NCBI GenBank assembly: GCA_018136815.1
Contig: CM030934.1
Span: forward strand, 1,582,979 to 1,646,978
Length of the DNA: 64,000 nucleotides
Reading direction: 5' to 3'
From: Isochrysis galbana
Taxonomy: Eukaryota; Haptophyta; Isochrysidales; Isochrysidaceae
Below, piece by piece: positions 7,642-17,967 of this stretch; within the stretch, counting starts at the first letter, position 1; the number at the start of each line of letters is the position of its first letter. Both the position numbers and the translations under genes were made by a program. Below the pieces are notes generated by a model. The model saw only the letters and a program-made list of their open reading frames with translations, ran no database searches and was not told the DNA's origin.

Positions 7642-10320
7642 TAGGGACAGGCCAGAGTTTCGTTTGAGACCTGCCCAAATTTCGTTCGATATTTCGTCCA
7701 TATTTCGCGTTTCCCCCCCCAAATTTCGACAATATTTCGCTTGCGCTCAGCTATAATATTAGTGAGTACTAGTAAGAAGCACCTATTTGTTTATTACTAT
7801 TACTACCTACGGCTACACGGCTACGGGCTACGGCGCACTTAGTGATGCATTAATTGATTGAACACTCTTAGGAACAAAGCACAAGGCACAAGGCACGAGT
7901 CAGACCTCACATGTCATCATTCACGTGTCACGTTGGTTGTACCGGAGCATCAATGCACACTGGAGCTGGTCGGACAACGAATTCATTTGCGCATCTCCAA
8001 ACATGCACTTCAATAACGAAAACACTCGCTCACACGCCGCGGAATTGGGTGACAAAGCAAAGGCAATGCGGGATGCGGGCGGCTCGAGACCAAGCTGGAA
8101 GCTGAGAGTGGTTTGCCCTCCACCAGCTCATGATGGAGGATGTAAAAGATTGAACGTCGCTACGATCGCCGATGGAGAAGCCTCTTGCGGCTGTGATGTA
8201 CACCGGCAACTCTCGAATGAGTGGATCGGCGAGTCCAGGGAATAGTGGGAGTAGCTCGAGCTTTCTCACGAAGGCCGCGTCAACGCGCGTGCAAGCGAAA
8301 GATGGGTCAAAAGCGCCTAAGTAAGCCCAAGGCCTCGTGTTGCTTCTTGCAATGGTATGGGACCGCGCACTGATCTGTCAATCGTTGCTCCAAATACTCG
8401 AACCCGGCCTTCACCTTGTTGACGCATTGCTGCCACTGAGGCAGCTTTTTCACGTCGATCATGTTGCGGAGGTGGTTCATATCCTCGATGTCGGATACTG
8501 TTCCATCGACGTCGTACTTAACTTGCCATTTATTGCTAGACACCCTAGATACCTTACCTGAGAACCACGCATTGTCTGGGGCCTCGTACCACTCGAGGAT
8601 GGGGAGCCCGACCTCGATCTTTTTCTTCTTCCGGAGCAATGCTGCGAGATTAGGTAAATGGGCTGCATCGTCCCCCAAGATGCGCCCTTTCTCAATGATC
8701 GCCTCTAGCATGTCGTACGCCAAGAGTATCTCGAGGCCGTCGCCCTCCAACTTGTACGTGGTTGTGCATAGCACCTGCGCAGCAGTGTGCGAGGTGCGAG
8801 GGGAATGAGAGTGCTATAGGGGGATCGAGCGCTGACGGCGCGCGGGCGCGTGCTCGTGGGATGCTCACCTCCATGTCCATAGCTACGGCAAGTTCAAGCT
8901 GCAAGTCAACCGAGCGCGTAGCAAATGTGTTTCTCAAGGCAGTTGTTGTTGCACCCCCAATGCCACGCTCTGACAATTGAGTCAAGAAAGCATCAAGGTG
9001 GTGGAAATTCTCGCCTATGTCTTTCATAACTTCCCAGCGAGACCACCAGCGGATATTAGAGAAACCTTTCATGGAGCGGCCTGCGATCTCGTGCCAAAGA
9101 CTCTTAGCTGCCTGAGTATGGGAGATGAGCGTGAGCCATGGGCTCAAGAACTCTTCAACCGCATCGAGAGCAAAATGATCACCTGTGTGCTGCAAGGTGT
9201 GAGACACACACAACACATCTAAAGCGTTTGGGTACAACGACAATAGCTGGCGGCATGCAACACCATTGGTGGAGCAACTGTCGCGCGAGATACCGACGAG
9301 ATGTGTCCGAGGAATCTTCAGGTCTTGGTGAACAACATCACTCAGAGCATGGAATAGTTGCTGGCCGTTTAGGTGCTTGGCGTACGTCTTGAAGGCCAGC
9401 AAGCGTTGTGTGATCCGTCCGAAGTCAGCTGGAACAAAACGCGCCGTGAGACAAAGGCACTCACCCAAACGTGTGGTCCCATCGAAGGAGATGCTGAGAT
9501 ATTGCCCGGCGATCTCTTCCCGCACACGGTCAAGTTCACAAGCCTCGATCTTCGGAATAAACGCCCTAAGGTGTTCACAAGACGTTAGAGAGAGCTTACC
9601 GCCATACTCCAACATGTGTCGCATACCATCGGCCTTCTCAAGTGGCACGCCGTTCTTTAAGAAGCATTCTACCATGCGGTAGCGGAAGAGTTGGTTGTCC
9701 AATGAGACGGTCGCGCCAGCTTCGTTTGGGTTTTTTGCGAAGTGCTCCTCAATGAACTGTTTTGTCGTCTGGTCCACAGCTTCGCGCGCCACATATTTCT
9801 CGACATTGTTCACGTGTGCCTTCGACTTGATGTGCGTCCGGATGCTCGACTTGATTAGCGTCAGCTCATCCTTGCAGCTCTTGCAGAATAATCTGCCCGA
9901 TTCTGCGCACAAGGTCTGGTGAGGGAACTCATGCACACGCGTGAGCGGTGAGACTTTGGGCTCCACGGTCTGGCGTGGGCAAACCTTGCGTCCGCGCTTT
10001 CCCGCCGGCGGCTTGTGTTTCGCCTTGCGCTTGCGCTCGATGCCAGCAAGAACTGGCCTTGTTCCTTCCTGCTCTCCCTCCGCCTCAGCATCATCCTCGT
10101 CCTCTTCCGTCTCTACGTCGGATGCAGCTGTAGCAGCTGCGGATGCGGATGCGTGGGTGTGCTGGGTGAAGAATTCCTTCCACTGAAGGCGAGCCGAGCA
10201 GGTGGCTGAGGCGGTGGCCGAGGCTGCCGTGGCCGATGCTGCCACGGTTGCCCTTGTCTGGGCCCCAGCCTCAAGCTCATTGCCGCACTCCACAGTGGCA
10301 TGGGCGCTTGAGTTGGCCAT
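7642..10320 (-). mobile_element. hAT transposon, minus strand, 5' end lost at a LINE
   Basis: It contains the transposase gene (7921-10320). Between 7656 and 7740, the 3' side of the element, ATTTCG-type motifs recur about five times, like the subterminal repeats of the hAT at 32730-34422. The left boundary at 7642 (TAGGGACAGGCCAG) is inferred from the break in the neighbouring repeat and from the TAGGG-like start usual for hAT ends. The right end is absent: LINE sequence begins one base after the transposase ATG. Confidence 0.6.
7921..10320 (-). CDS. hAT transposase, two exons, two frameshifts
   Basis: Exon 1 is 10320-8869. The intron is 8868-8775 (GTGAGC to GCGCAG). Exon 2 starts at 8774 and gives GAG|GTG CTA in frame. 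In order come an acidic, Ala-rich N-terminus; a BED-like C2H2 finger (CKSCKDELTLIKSSIRTHIK plus His); the RNase-H-like start (SISFDGTTRLGECLCLTARF); the WW-containing stretch (NIRWWSRWEV); and the dimerisation region (SIMSWWRANHSQLPAWSRAA, then PNSAACERVFSLLKC). Two one-base expansions break exon 2: one in the A-run at 8309-8312 (just before the DPSFACTRVD region) and one at 8054-8056 (before SPNSAA). Both are extra bases in short homopolymers, so sequencing error is possible, but a recently inactivated gene is as likely. Confidence 0.8.
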
Positions 10321-12629
10321 GGCAGCCTCATCACGATTAGCTCGCTCGCCAAGGCGGTAGAGAACCAAGGCTTCTTTTTTCTCCAAGGCAACCAAGAGCG
10401 CACCAAAATCCTCACCAAAGAGGGAATCCTAGTAACGCAAGGCAAAAAAGAGGTGTACCACCTCTATGTTGCCCCAAAGCATGGAACCTTCGCCTCCTTC
10501 GACTTCCCGCGCAAACTACTGCTCAAAGTCGACGGGGCTCCCTACCCCATCGAATACTCCGTTCGCAACTGCCGCGAGCTAGGCGGGGATATCAAAAACC
10601 TGAACATTCATGCCGGGCCCAAGGACAGTGGATTAAATACCCCGACATCCCGCTAAAAGGCGCCTCAGAGAAAGACCCCCAACTGGGGCTGGGCCTCCTG
10701 GACTGGGACAACCACGTCAAAGCGCTACAATCCAAATGGATCCTAAACTACCTGGACGCCCGGCAGGCGCAATGGAAGCAAGTGCTCGACGCATGGTTCT
10801 GCCGCACAAACATAGGGAGGGCAGCTGTGCTCTCGACGATACACACGAGCAAGCTAACCGAGGGGATAACGGGCCCAAGCAAACTCCCGGAGTTCTGGAA
10901 GAGAGCGCTAAATAATATTCGCACACTCAAGCTAACATCCCTAGAGACGAGTAGAGAAGGCTTACTATCGCAACCCATATGGGGCAGCCCGACGCACCCG
11001 GGGCCCAAAATGAACCCCTCGTGGGCGAAGCTATGGAACAAGCTAGCTTGCAACACCATACATAACGTATTTACAGACTTCGGCGCAACATCGCCCTACC
11101 GTAGCGAGGATTGTGAACAATATCTTAGGAACAATGACACTTACATTCACTTCCAGGGAGAATATATCCCGAGAGACAAATTCTTGGCATCATGGAGCGC
11201 CATTGTAGATCACGCCGAGACGATGTTGACGTCACGGGCGGCCCCAACGGATGCAGAGACATCGGCGACGAGGCGGGAAACCAGCGAACATCGCGGCTCG
11301 GAAGAGCATACCCCGAAACTACACATAGCCCAAGACGGCAGCTACTTCGCCGAGCTCAAAGGCGAATGGTATGAAGCGGAGCTCTCGTACCTAGGTACGC
11401 CCATAATCGGCGCAAGACTCGACAAAGCCCCCGAACAGCTAGATCCCTCCCCACCGGCGAAATGGGGGAATGGCTTTAAATCAAACAAGAGATTGGAATA
11501 CCCCCTAGCGGACGAGTATACCCTAGACGGAGACACCCCTCTGGACGAAATGGGAGTGGAACAACTTACACGAGCAATGCAGAAGACGGACGGAAAGCGT
11601 AGACGCCTAACGGGGCCCGAGAATTGGAAACGGCGGCTACCGACACCCGACAACACGTGGGAGCACCTAGCCACAATATATACATCCCCGATGATGACGG
11701 CGAGAGATACACACCTCCACTTCAAGCACCTAACCCACAGAAGGATAGGCACATACAACCGGTTCGCGGATAGGGACAAAACCTGCCGCATGTGCAAAGC
11801 GTCTAACGAATCTTCCACCCACTTGGGAGAATGCCCGAGGGTAGTCAAGATTTTCGAAACGCTCGACAAACTGGCAAGGTACACTCCCCGAAGTGGTAGA
11901 AGCAGGGAAGAGGTAATCATAGACAACCTTTTCATGCACCCCCGGGGGGAAACACCGCGATCGCTCACCATACTCTACACTCTAGCGTGGAGATATATTT
12001 TGACGGACTTTTACAGGATACACTACGATGGCATTGAATTCTCGGAGGAATCAGTGTTGATAAGAACGATAGATAGATACACGACGCTAAGCAAGGCACT
12101 ACTTTTTGCGAGTACAACAGACTCGGCTAGGACCGCCCAAGCAGGCATGGGCAGACAGCCGAAGAAAAGGATCGACATGAACGATGTATACCCTATATTC
12201 ACACTAGGTGCAAGAGGTAAGCTAGAACCAAGTCTAGAGTTACAAGCCCTGACCACCAAGTTGGGGGTGGCATATATAACTGCCGAGAGCCCCGAACCAG
12301 AACAAGACTAAGACGTGATACACCTCGACGGGACATAAATCCACCGAAACGCGATAGCGGCCAGCGAGGGCGAGAAAGAGACGAGCGCGCCCGCGACCCG
12401 ACAGACACACAACGACAACTAACCAATAACAGGCCTGCCCGGAACCCGCGCTCTGAACCAGGCTCGTGGTAGCGCACCCGAGCCGAACCCCGGATACCGA
12501 AGACAAAGGAATGAAGGGGAGAAGGGGAGGAGGTGGAGGAAAGGGAAATTAAGGGCGGTGGTGTCAGGGATGGGGAAGTACCCTAGGTTAGTAGGTGTGT
12601 AGCCCAGAATCTTCAGATGTTTTTTTTTT
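10321..12629 (+). mobile_element. LINE, 5'-truncated and internally deleted, T-tailed
   Basis: The first part (10321-10636) encodes the second half of ORF1 (SLAKAVENQGFFFLQGNQER, YHLYVAPKHGTF, DFPRKLLLKVDG), matching 47557-50075. At about 10636 it jumps to the end of ORF2 (YPDIPLKGA...LDWDNHVKALQSKWILNYLD), so the endonuclease and reverse transcriptase are missing. ORF2 then stays open to TAA/TAG at 12309-12311, through LHFKHLTHRRIGTYNRF, CRMCK...STHLGECP and PKKRIDMNDVYPIFTLG. The 3' UTR ends with AGCCCAGAATCTTCAGATG and nine T (12629). The same tail occurs at 35155. Confidence 0.8.
10782..12311 (+). CDS. LINE ORF2 C-terminal part, 509 aa open frame
   Basis: This is the open frame that remains from ORF2 after the internal deletion; it reads in from about 10640 without an ATG. 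Its residues make up the region downstream of the reverse transcriptase. The zinc-knuckle-like C-x2-C...H...C (CRMCKASNESSTHLGEC) sits at about residues 345-361. It is followed by the conserved LAWRYILTDFYRI block and a tail with a PKKR basic patch. It is probably not translated, since the original initiation site is gone. It shows no internal stop, so the deletion is either recent or happened during reverse transcription. Confidence 0.65.
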   Translation: MLDAWFCRTNIGRAAVLSTIHTSKLTEGITGPSKLPEFWKRALNNIRTLKLTSLETSREGLLSQPIWGSPTHPGPKMNPSWAKLWNKLACNTIHNVFTDFGATSPYRSEDCEQYLRNNDTYIHFQGEYIPRDKFLASWSAIVDHAETMLTSRAAPTDAETSATRRETSEHRGSEEHTPKLHIAQDGSYFAELKGEWYEAELSYLGTPIIGARLDKAPEQLDPSPPAKWGNGFKSNKRLEYPLADEYTLDGDTPLDEMGVEQLTRAMQKTDGKRRRLTGPENWKRRLPTPDNTWEHLATIYTSPMMTARDTHLHFKHLTHRRIGTYNRFADRDKTCRMCKASNESSTHLGECPRVVKIFETLDKLARYTPRSGRSREEVIIDNLFMHPRGETPRSLTILYTLAWRYILTDFYRIHYDGIEFSEESVLIRTIDRYTTLSKALLFASTTDSARTAQAGMGRQPKKRIDMNDVYPIFTLGARGKLEPSLELQALTTKLGVAYITAESPEPEQD

Positions 12630-13762
12630 AGCCATAGCCATAGCATAATCAATCCCGCCACCTGATTGCCTGGCCTCCCACCTGCACCACTACACCACTA
12701 GCTACCACCACCTACCACCTAGCACCTAGTTGGATGCAAGACAATCAATCATCAATCACAATCATGCTTGACAGTTACAATTACAATTACACTCCCACAG
12801 GAACTACCGGTAGCTGTGAGCTGTGAGCCTACGGGAGATGGAAATAAATATATATGTATGATATACTACTATATTTATATATGACCCGCTGTTTTCGGTA
12901 CTGTGTTTCACCGTGTTTCCAAAAAAGCCAAAAACAGCTGTTTTTGGTGTGTTTCTAGACCTAACCCACCGTGTTTAACATCTAGGCTTAGGACGCCGCC
13001 AGCCCGGTAGGCATAGGAGGAGAAGGGGAGAACGGATCACCGGGGGGGGGCGCGGGCCACCGACCATATCTATATCTAAGCCCTTTTCCCCTATCCCCCT
13101 AGTAGTGCACGGGGGGAGTCGCCTGATGGCGGGGGGGAAAGGGCCGGCGGAGTGGGGGTGTAGAAAGTTTTGCTGCGTGAGTAGAAAGTAGAGGGTCCAC
13201 GGCCGCGTGTGCGGTGAGACTATTAAGAAATTAATTAATTAATCGCAATGCACACCTGACACCTGCAGGGCTAGGGCTAGGGCGAGGCGAGCATCCTCCA
13301 CCTCTTGCACTGTGAAGGGGCGCGTGGGCATCTCGCGGGAGGGGCCCAACAGTGCGCGCGCTCTCTTTCAACCACTTGTTGGAACCAAGAAGCGAGTTTA
13401 CATTTTGTGGAGCAGTTGCAAGAGCCCTCCGCAGAACTATTTCAAGCCCGTTCAGTTTCAACCTTCCTAAAACCCCGCAAAAGACCTCTTTTACCTGTAC
13501 TTGACTCTACCTGTAACCTGCTTCTTCGCCCCCATATCTCCCCCTCCTGCCTGCCGCGGCTGTCCGTCCGTCCCCCCCCCCCCCCCCGCCCTTCTTCCTC
13601 AAATTATAATCTCCCCTCGAGGGGAGAAGACACAGAGGAACGACGCCTGGTTACAGAAAGAGTCACATACACATCATCAGTACTCCCACTCGACTCTTAT
13701 GGATAGACGCACAGACATTCATAAGTACGTGCGCGCGTAGATAACACATGACATATACTATA
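12630..13762. other. Repeat-bearing spacer
   Basis: No gene is seen. Contents: CACCTA-rich stretch (12660-12730), TA-rich run (12840-12890), GTGTTT/AAACAC motifs (12890-12980) like those at 2750-2850, a LINE tail (13138-13235), and a stretch at 13430-13490 (CCTTCCTAAAACCCCGC) resembling 54805-54835. Confidence 0.4.
13138..13235 (+). mobile_element. LINE 3' tail fragment
   Basis: It shares GAATGGGGGTGTAGA-type sequence and GTGCGGTGAGA.TATTAA with 52365-52475, and less closely with 49990-50075, which ends a LINE with a target duplication. Confidence 0.45.
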
Positions 13763-13810
13763 CAGAGAGAGAGAGTGAGAGAGATGGAGGGAGAGAGGGA
13801 GGGAGAGAGG

Positions 13811-13862
<52 letters not shown>
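13763..13862. repeat. GA microsatellite
   Basis: GAGA-type dinucleotide repeats, imperfect at first and then pure for about 45 bases, run up to 80 bp before the START gene. Confidence 0.95.
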
Positions 13863-13864
<2 letters not shown>

Positions 13865-13941
13865 CCGCCGCCTATTGATCTGTGCGGCTTCGGACAGCGG
13901 GCTGCCCGTGGTTGCCGCTTGATGCACCGCAGCCCACGCCC

Positions 13942-15904
13942 ATGAACACGGAAGAGGTCGAATCGAAGAGCTTACTGCAGGAACAGCCCGACCGACCAGA
14001 CGAGATCGCGCTCACGTCATTCGTCTCGCAGGTTGTGGATGGAGAGATCGCACCGCACGAGTGGCCCCAAATGGATGTGCTTGCGGCGCGCGAGCTGCCA
14101 ACAGTCGAAGATCTGCACGGGCCCGATGGCAAAGCTCTTGCTCGCTCTGCACGCCTTGAGTGCTCGACCTTGGCCAAACTCGACTTCGCGCTGCTGGCTC
14201 ATGGGCGGCTTGTTACACTCGAAGTACGCCAGCTTGAGGCAGGCGAGGCAGCTCCAGGAGGTTTGAGTACAAAGATGTCCATAGAGGCGCAGCTCAAGCC
14301 CGACGAGCTCGCGTGGCGCAATCGGGTGATGCGACTCGCAGAACTTGTGGAGCCGATGATGGGTTCACTTGCGTCCAACGAAGGATGGAAGTGTTTGGGT
14401 CCTCCATCAGGACAACTTAAGTCTCAAGTGTACATCCGGCTTCACGCTGGACAGCTTGATGTTAAAGTGAGTTAGTGCCTTGCAATGCGTCCTATCATCA
14501 GGGGCAGAATCGTTGCTGAGAGCCTTGGCAACTCGCCTCTTGACACGTTCATAATTTCTGAGGGCACGCCATTCTATGCAGGCGTCCGGAGTGATCCCTC
14601 AGCGCATCGAAGCTGTAATTGGCGCTTTCGCATTCATCAATGAATTGGCAAAATGGCTCCCTGGTCTCAGTGCCTCTCGGCAGATAGCAAGCTTGTCAAC
14701 CTTCCACAAGCTCATATATTTGCAAACACCCGGATATTGGCCTGTCAAGCCGAGATTCATGACCGTTGAGGTGCGCGTAGGAGGCTGCGACATGCTATGT
14801 AATAGCGAAGGGAAAGGGATGGTCTTCTATGCTCAGCTTGATGCCCGAACCCTCATGGCTCGAGAATTGAGGTCGTGCAAGCGACGATTCTGCTGCCTCG
14901 CACGAGGGACGGTTTTCGATGTTGGAGCTAACGACGCGAGGATAGTGGCTCTCTCTTGAACTATCCTTTTCTTGCGAATTGTCTTACGTGTCGCCCTGCT
15001 CACTCAGGCTCTCGGTGATGTCATAAATGGCGACTCTATCATGGTTATGCTTCGAACACTTGCACCCACAGACACGGATCCCGACCACACAGAAGAGGTG
15101 CCTCGGGGGACGGTGGAGCCAGTGGATGCTACCTGGCGACAACCGAGTCGAGACGCGCTTCATTAGGCCATCGCATGCGGACCTTGGTAAACATGATCCC
15201 TCCAAACCACGTCTTCACCTTCTTCTCCCACCCTGCACACCCCCCAGTTTGCGGCCGGTGCTAAAGCGACCACTGACAGCCTCTGTAAGGGTAATGTCAT
15301 GTGCGGGTTCGAAAGTGGCGTCTTGATGAAGCCCATAGACGGCGGCGATGCCGTCGAGGTGTCCATGCTGACGAGGTTGGACTTGAAGCTTCCAATTTTA
15401 CCTAGATGGCTAATTGACTTCGTCTCCAAAAAGCTAGCGCCTCAAACTATACCAATGCTTGCCAAACAGGTACTCGCTCTCAAGCAAGTAGCATGGATAA
15501 TTAGCGCCGTCATCACATCACACCACTTCCAGGCCAATCCATCAGAGCACACAACCTTCGTGGGCCGGTGACGCATGCCTTCTCACACTCGTTGAATTTC
15601 TGACACCGGTCGCCATGTGCATGCGATTTCCGACTGCCCCAAGTCTGATGCTTTGGTTTGTGGCTGTGTCATTGACGACACATATTCTTTGTGACATATT
15701 CAACTCTATGCCTTTTCTCAGTCAGCCAAGGTTGCAAAAGGCGGGCCTCTCGAACATTTGTGGGAAGCTGATGAGTACACGGGCTTGCGAAACGGTCTTC
15801 GCAAACGATTGATGATACTCCACACGATCGACAACGCCAAATTGATGGGCGAGTGGCCACGGAAATCGCCGTCATTGCTTGAGAGTGGATCTTCAGCTTT
15901 GTAA
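13942..15904 (+). CDS. START-domain lipid-binding protein, five exons, 404 aa
   Basis: START domains bind lipids such as sterols or phospholipids in a deep pocket and usually act in transfer or sensing. Exons are 13942-14466, 14582-14776, 15008-15097, 15248-15469 and 15722-15904. All introns are GT-AG and phase 0, and the joined frame is 1215 nt. The first ~90 residues are a polar extension. From about 95 the START pattern is visible: WKCLGPPSGQLKSQVYIRLH, then VIPQRIEAVIGAFAFINELA with KWLP, then LQTPGYWPVKPRFMTVEVR, then DVINGDSIMVMLRTLAP, then MCGFESGVLMKPIDGG and LPRWLIDFVSKKLAPQTIP, the usual end of the fold. A soluble C-terminal tail follows (HLWEADEYTGLRNGLRKRL). The donors at 14776 and 15097 are my inference from frame and domain continuity. 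Reading through the first of these instead gives a stop at 14957. Confidence 0.75.
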
Positions 15905-16120
15905 GAATGACTTATGGGAATGGAGTCATGGGCGGCTTACGCAGTTCGATTGGGCAACGGGAGGATGAATGCTTCGTGCTTTGTCCGTTGTGGGCGGCCC
16001 CTAGTCTTGCTGGATGGCTAGTGTATCAGTCACACGAGGTCGCTTGGCCGCAGCCCCGATCCCCTCAAGGGCGATACTCTTTGTTGTTGTTGCGCACTCA
16101 CTCATTTATGCGCTTTCGTC
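15905..16120. other. Downstream spacer
   Basis: Presumed 3' UTR and spacer of the START gene. Nothing else is recognised. Confidence 0.3.
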
Positions 16121-16210
16121 AACTATCAGTAAACTGATCAGGTCATGGAGCGCGCGCCGCCTCCCTCCCTCGCTGCCGCGGCCCTCGCCGCGATGGGCAC
16201 GAAGCAATGC
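16121..16210 (+). mobile_element. LINE 5' end fragment (leader hairpin plus ORF1 start)
   Basis: The hairpin ATCAG-TAAA-CTGAT (16125-16138) lies six bases before ATGGAGCGCGCGCC (16145), the same start as the ORF1s at 26055, 27137 and 47581 (MERA). Homology fades after the first codons. Confidence 0.55.
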
Positions 16211-16850
16211 AGGACACGCCGCTAGAGGTGGGGGAGAGTGGGTTGAAAAAAAAACTCTTGTTGATCCGGAGGACCACATTTTTTTATCGTCGGACCGGGG
16301 GAAGATTTCCCCTCGTCCCTCTCGCCGCTCTAATCCGAATCCGAGGCAGAGCGATGGCGACCGACCCGCCTGACAGGCCGACCTTCGCCGCGCTACAGCG
16401 AGAGCACGGCGGTGGTCAGCCCCCCCTTGTCGATGGTGTTCGGACTAAATGGTCCGGGTACACCGGTCGGCGGTCTCACCGGCGTTTCATGCCACCGCAC
16501 TCGGCCGATTTGTGCTTCACCTGCCCACGCAGCATGGCCGTCAGCCCCACACCACACCACTTCCAGCCCCAAATTGAGGAGGATGACACAGGCTTGCCTA
16601 CGCGCTCCTACGCGCAGATCCCCATCCAGCATATTGGTACGCTGCCTCCCAACCCCGCAGACTACCCAACCGCGCGCTCGGGAATCGTGGCGAGCATTGC
16701 AATACAGCCCTCTTGGTGCGCAAGCGCTGCTTCCATAGGACTTCCTGTGCCATGTACCGAACGGTCGCCAAGTGCATCGCGTTCACGAACTCGTTGGCAC
16801 CGGGGTGCAGCGTACGAGCCTCCTCAGCAAGAGCTCTCAGATAACTAAGT
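16211..16850. other. Unassigned stretch with long frames on both strands
   Basis: A plus-strand frame runs 16207-16848. The minus strand has natural-looking pieces (EEARTLHPGANEFVNAMHLA, then TVRYMAQEVLWKQRLRTKRA near 16690-16840) that could be a decayed exon. I recognise neither and make no gene call. Confidence 0.25.
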
Positions 16851-16851
16851 A

Positions 16852-17240
16852 CTAAGTTTATTCTTGGTTGACCCATGGGGGGGCACGAGCCCCCCCCCCT
16901 CTCCACTCCTCCCCTGCCATGGGGGAGGAACCACCCATCCTCCTGGCACGCCTGATGGCTTGCCAGGAGGCCACTGCCCTACTGACCCACTCCCTTCCCC
17001 ACAGGCTCGCCCCATTCGCCCATCCTGGCCCCTCGTGACCAGCCCATCGCTCCACCCCCCCCTCCCCCCCTGGTCGACAGGCAGACAGGTGCAGATTGGG
17101 GGCCCCAGAGGCTCAGGAGAGCCAGCGAGGGAGAGGCAGGGGAGGCCAGGGCCCAGCCCCAGCCTCCTCTGCCCCCAGAGCTGGCCTCCAGGAGCCTCCA
17201 GGGGTCGCCAGGGGCAGCTGCAGGCCTGCCGCAGGCGCGC
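16852..17240 (+). mobile_element. Non-autonomous retroelement copy (leader plus ~380-bp body)
   Basis: It begins with the leader hairpin (CTAAG 16852-16856, loop of six, CTTGG 16863-16867) and CCCATGGGGGG with a G7/C7 hairpin. The body includes the covariant hairpin at 16939-16970 and shares long blocks with 22218-22610 and 37633-38004 (for example CTGATGGCTTGCCAGGAG, GACAGGCAGACAGGTGCAG). The 3' end after 17240 differs from the other copies. No target duplication was found. Confidence 0.7.
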
Positions 17241-17967
17241 CATCGCGCGTGCCTGCAGGAGAGGGGAGAGAGAGCGCGGAGAAGGGGGTGGGCGGAGCGA
17301 GAGCTCCGCTCACCGGAAAATAGGTAAGTCCCGCACCTGTTTACAGGATAAGTCGGGGTTGAGACCGCCGCCCACTCGGAGACACAGGAGGAAGCTGCAG
17401 GTCCAATGATGCGGCCGCAGCACGCGGTCTTCGTCCTCGGGCAGTGGTGGTACTCGTCGGGATCGTCGCGCGGTTCCCCGTGGTTTGGCTCCCACGCATT
17501 TGCGCACGCTGCCCTTGCCTCGCCTACCTTCGTTCGCTGTCGCTCCGAGGCTCTCGCACGCCTGTCGCCATCGGATCGCACCCTCGTCTCTCTCCTCGAT
17601 ACACCCTCTGCGTTCTTCTGACAGTCGCGACTGTCACGCCCCTCCGATATCTATCAACGCCGTCGTTTACGTTTGATCGCGGTACGGGAACGTACGGGAA
17701 TTCTTTTCCAGTTCCCCTCGATTGTTCGTAACTTCTCGGTGCGTCGCTCATCACGTCTTCCGTCTTGGTTCGGCGTTTGGCGCGCGGCTCTCCCTCCATT
17801 CGGATTTATTGTTTCATTCGCTCTTCGGATTTATTCGCTCTTCGCTCTTCGCTCATTCGGTCTCGTTCAGGATTGCTCTTCTGCCTTTCTCGTGGCTTGT
17901 TCGGAGCTTTCCGCTCTCCGTTAGGTTCTCTTCTTTCCTCGCGGGACGCTCGATCCTAGCAGGGGGG
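17241..17967. other. Unassigned sequence between retroelement and LTR
   Basis: A GA-rich start is followed by pyrimidine-rich sequence with TTCGCTCTTCG-type repeats (17820-17860). No gene is recognised. It may be the 3' part of the element starting at 16852 or remains of the element whose LTR follows. Confidence 0.3.

Noticed and set aside
16939-16970. A hammerhead ribozyme, suggested by CTGATG in the hairpin loop
   Set aside because: The CTGATGA and GAAA core elements are not both present, and the CTGATG lies in a simple nested hairpin, not a three-way junction.
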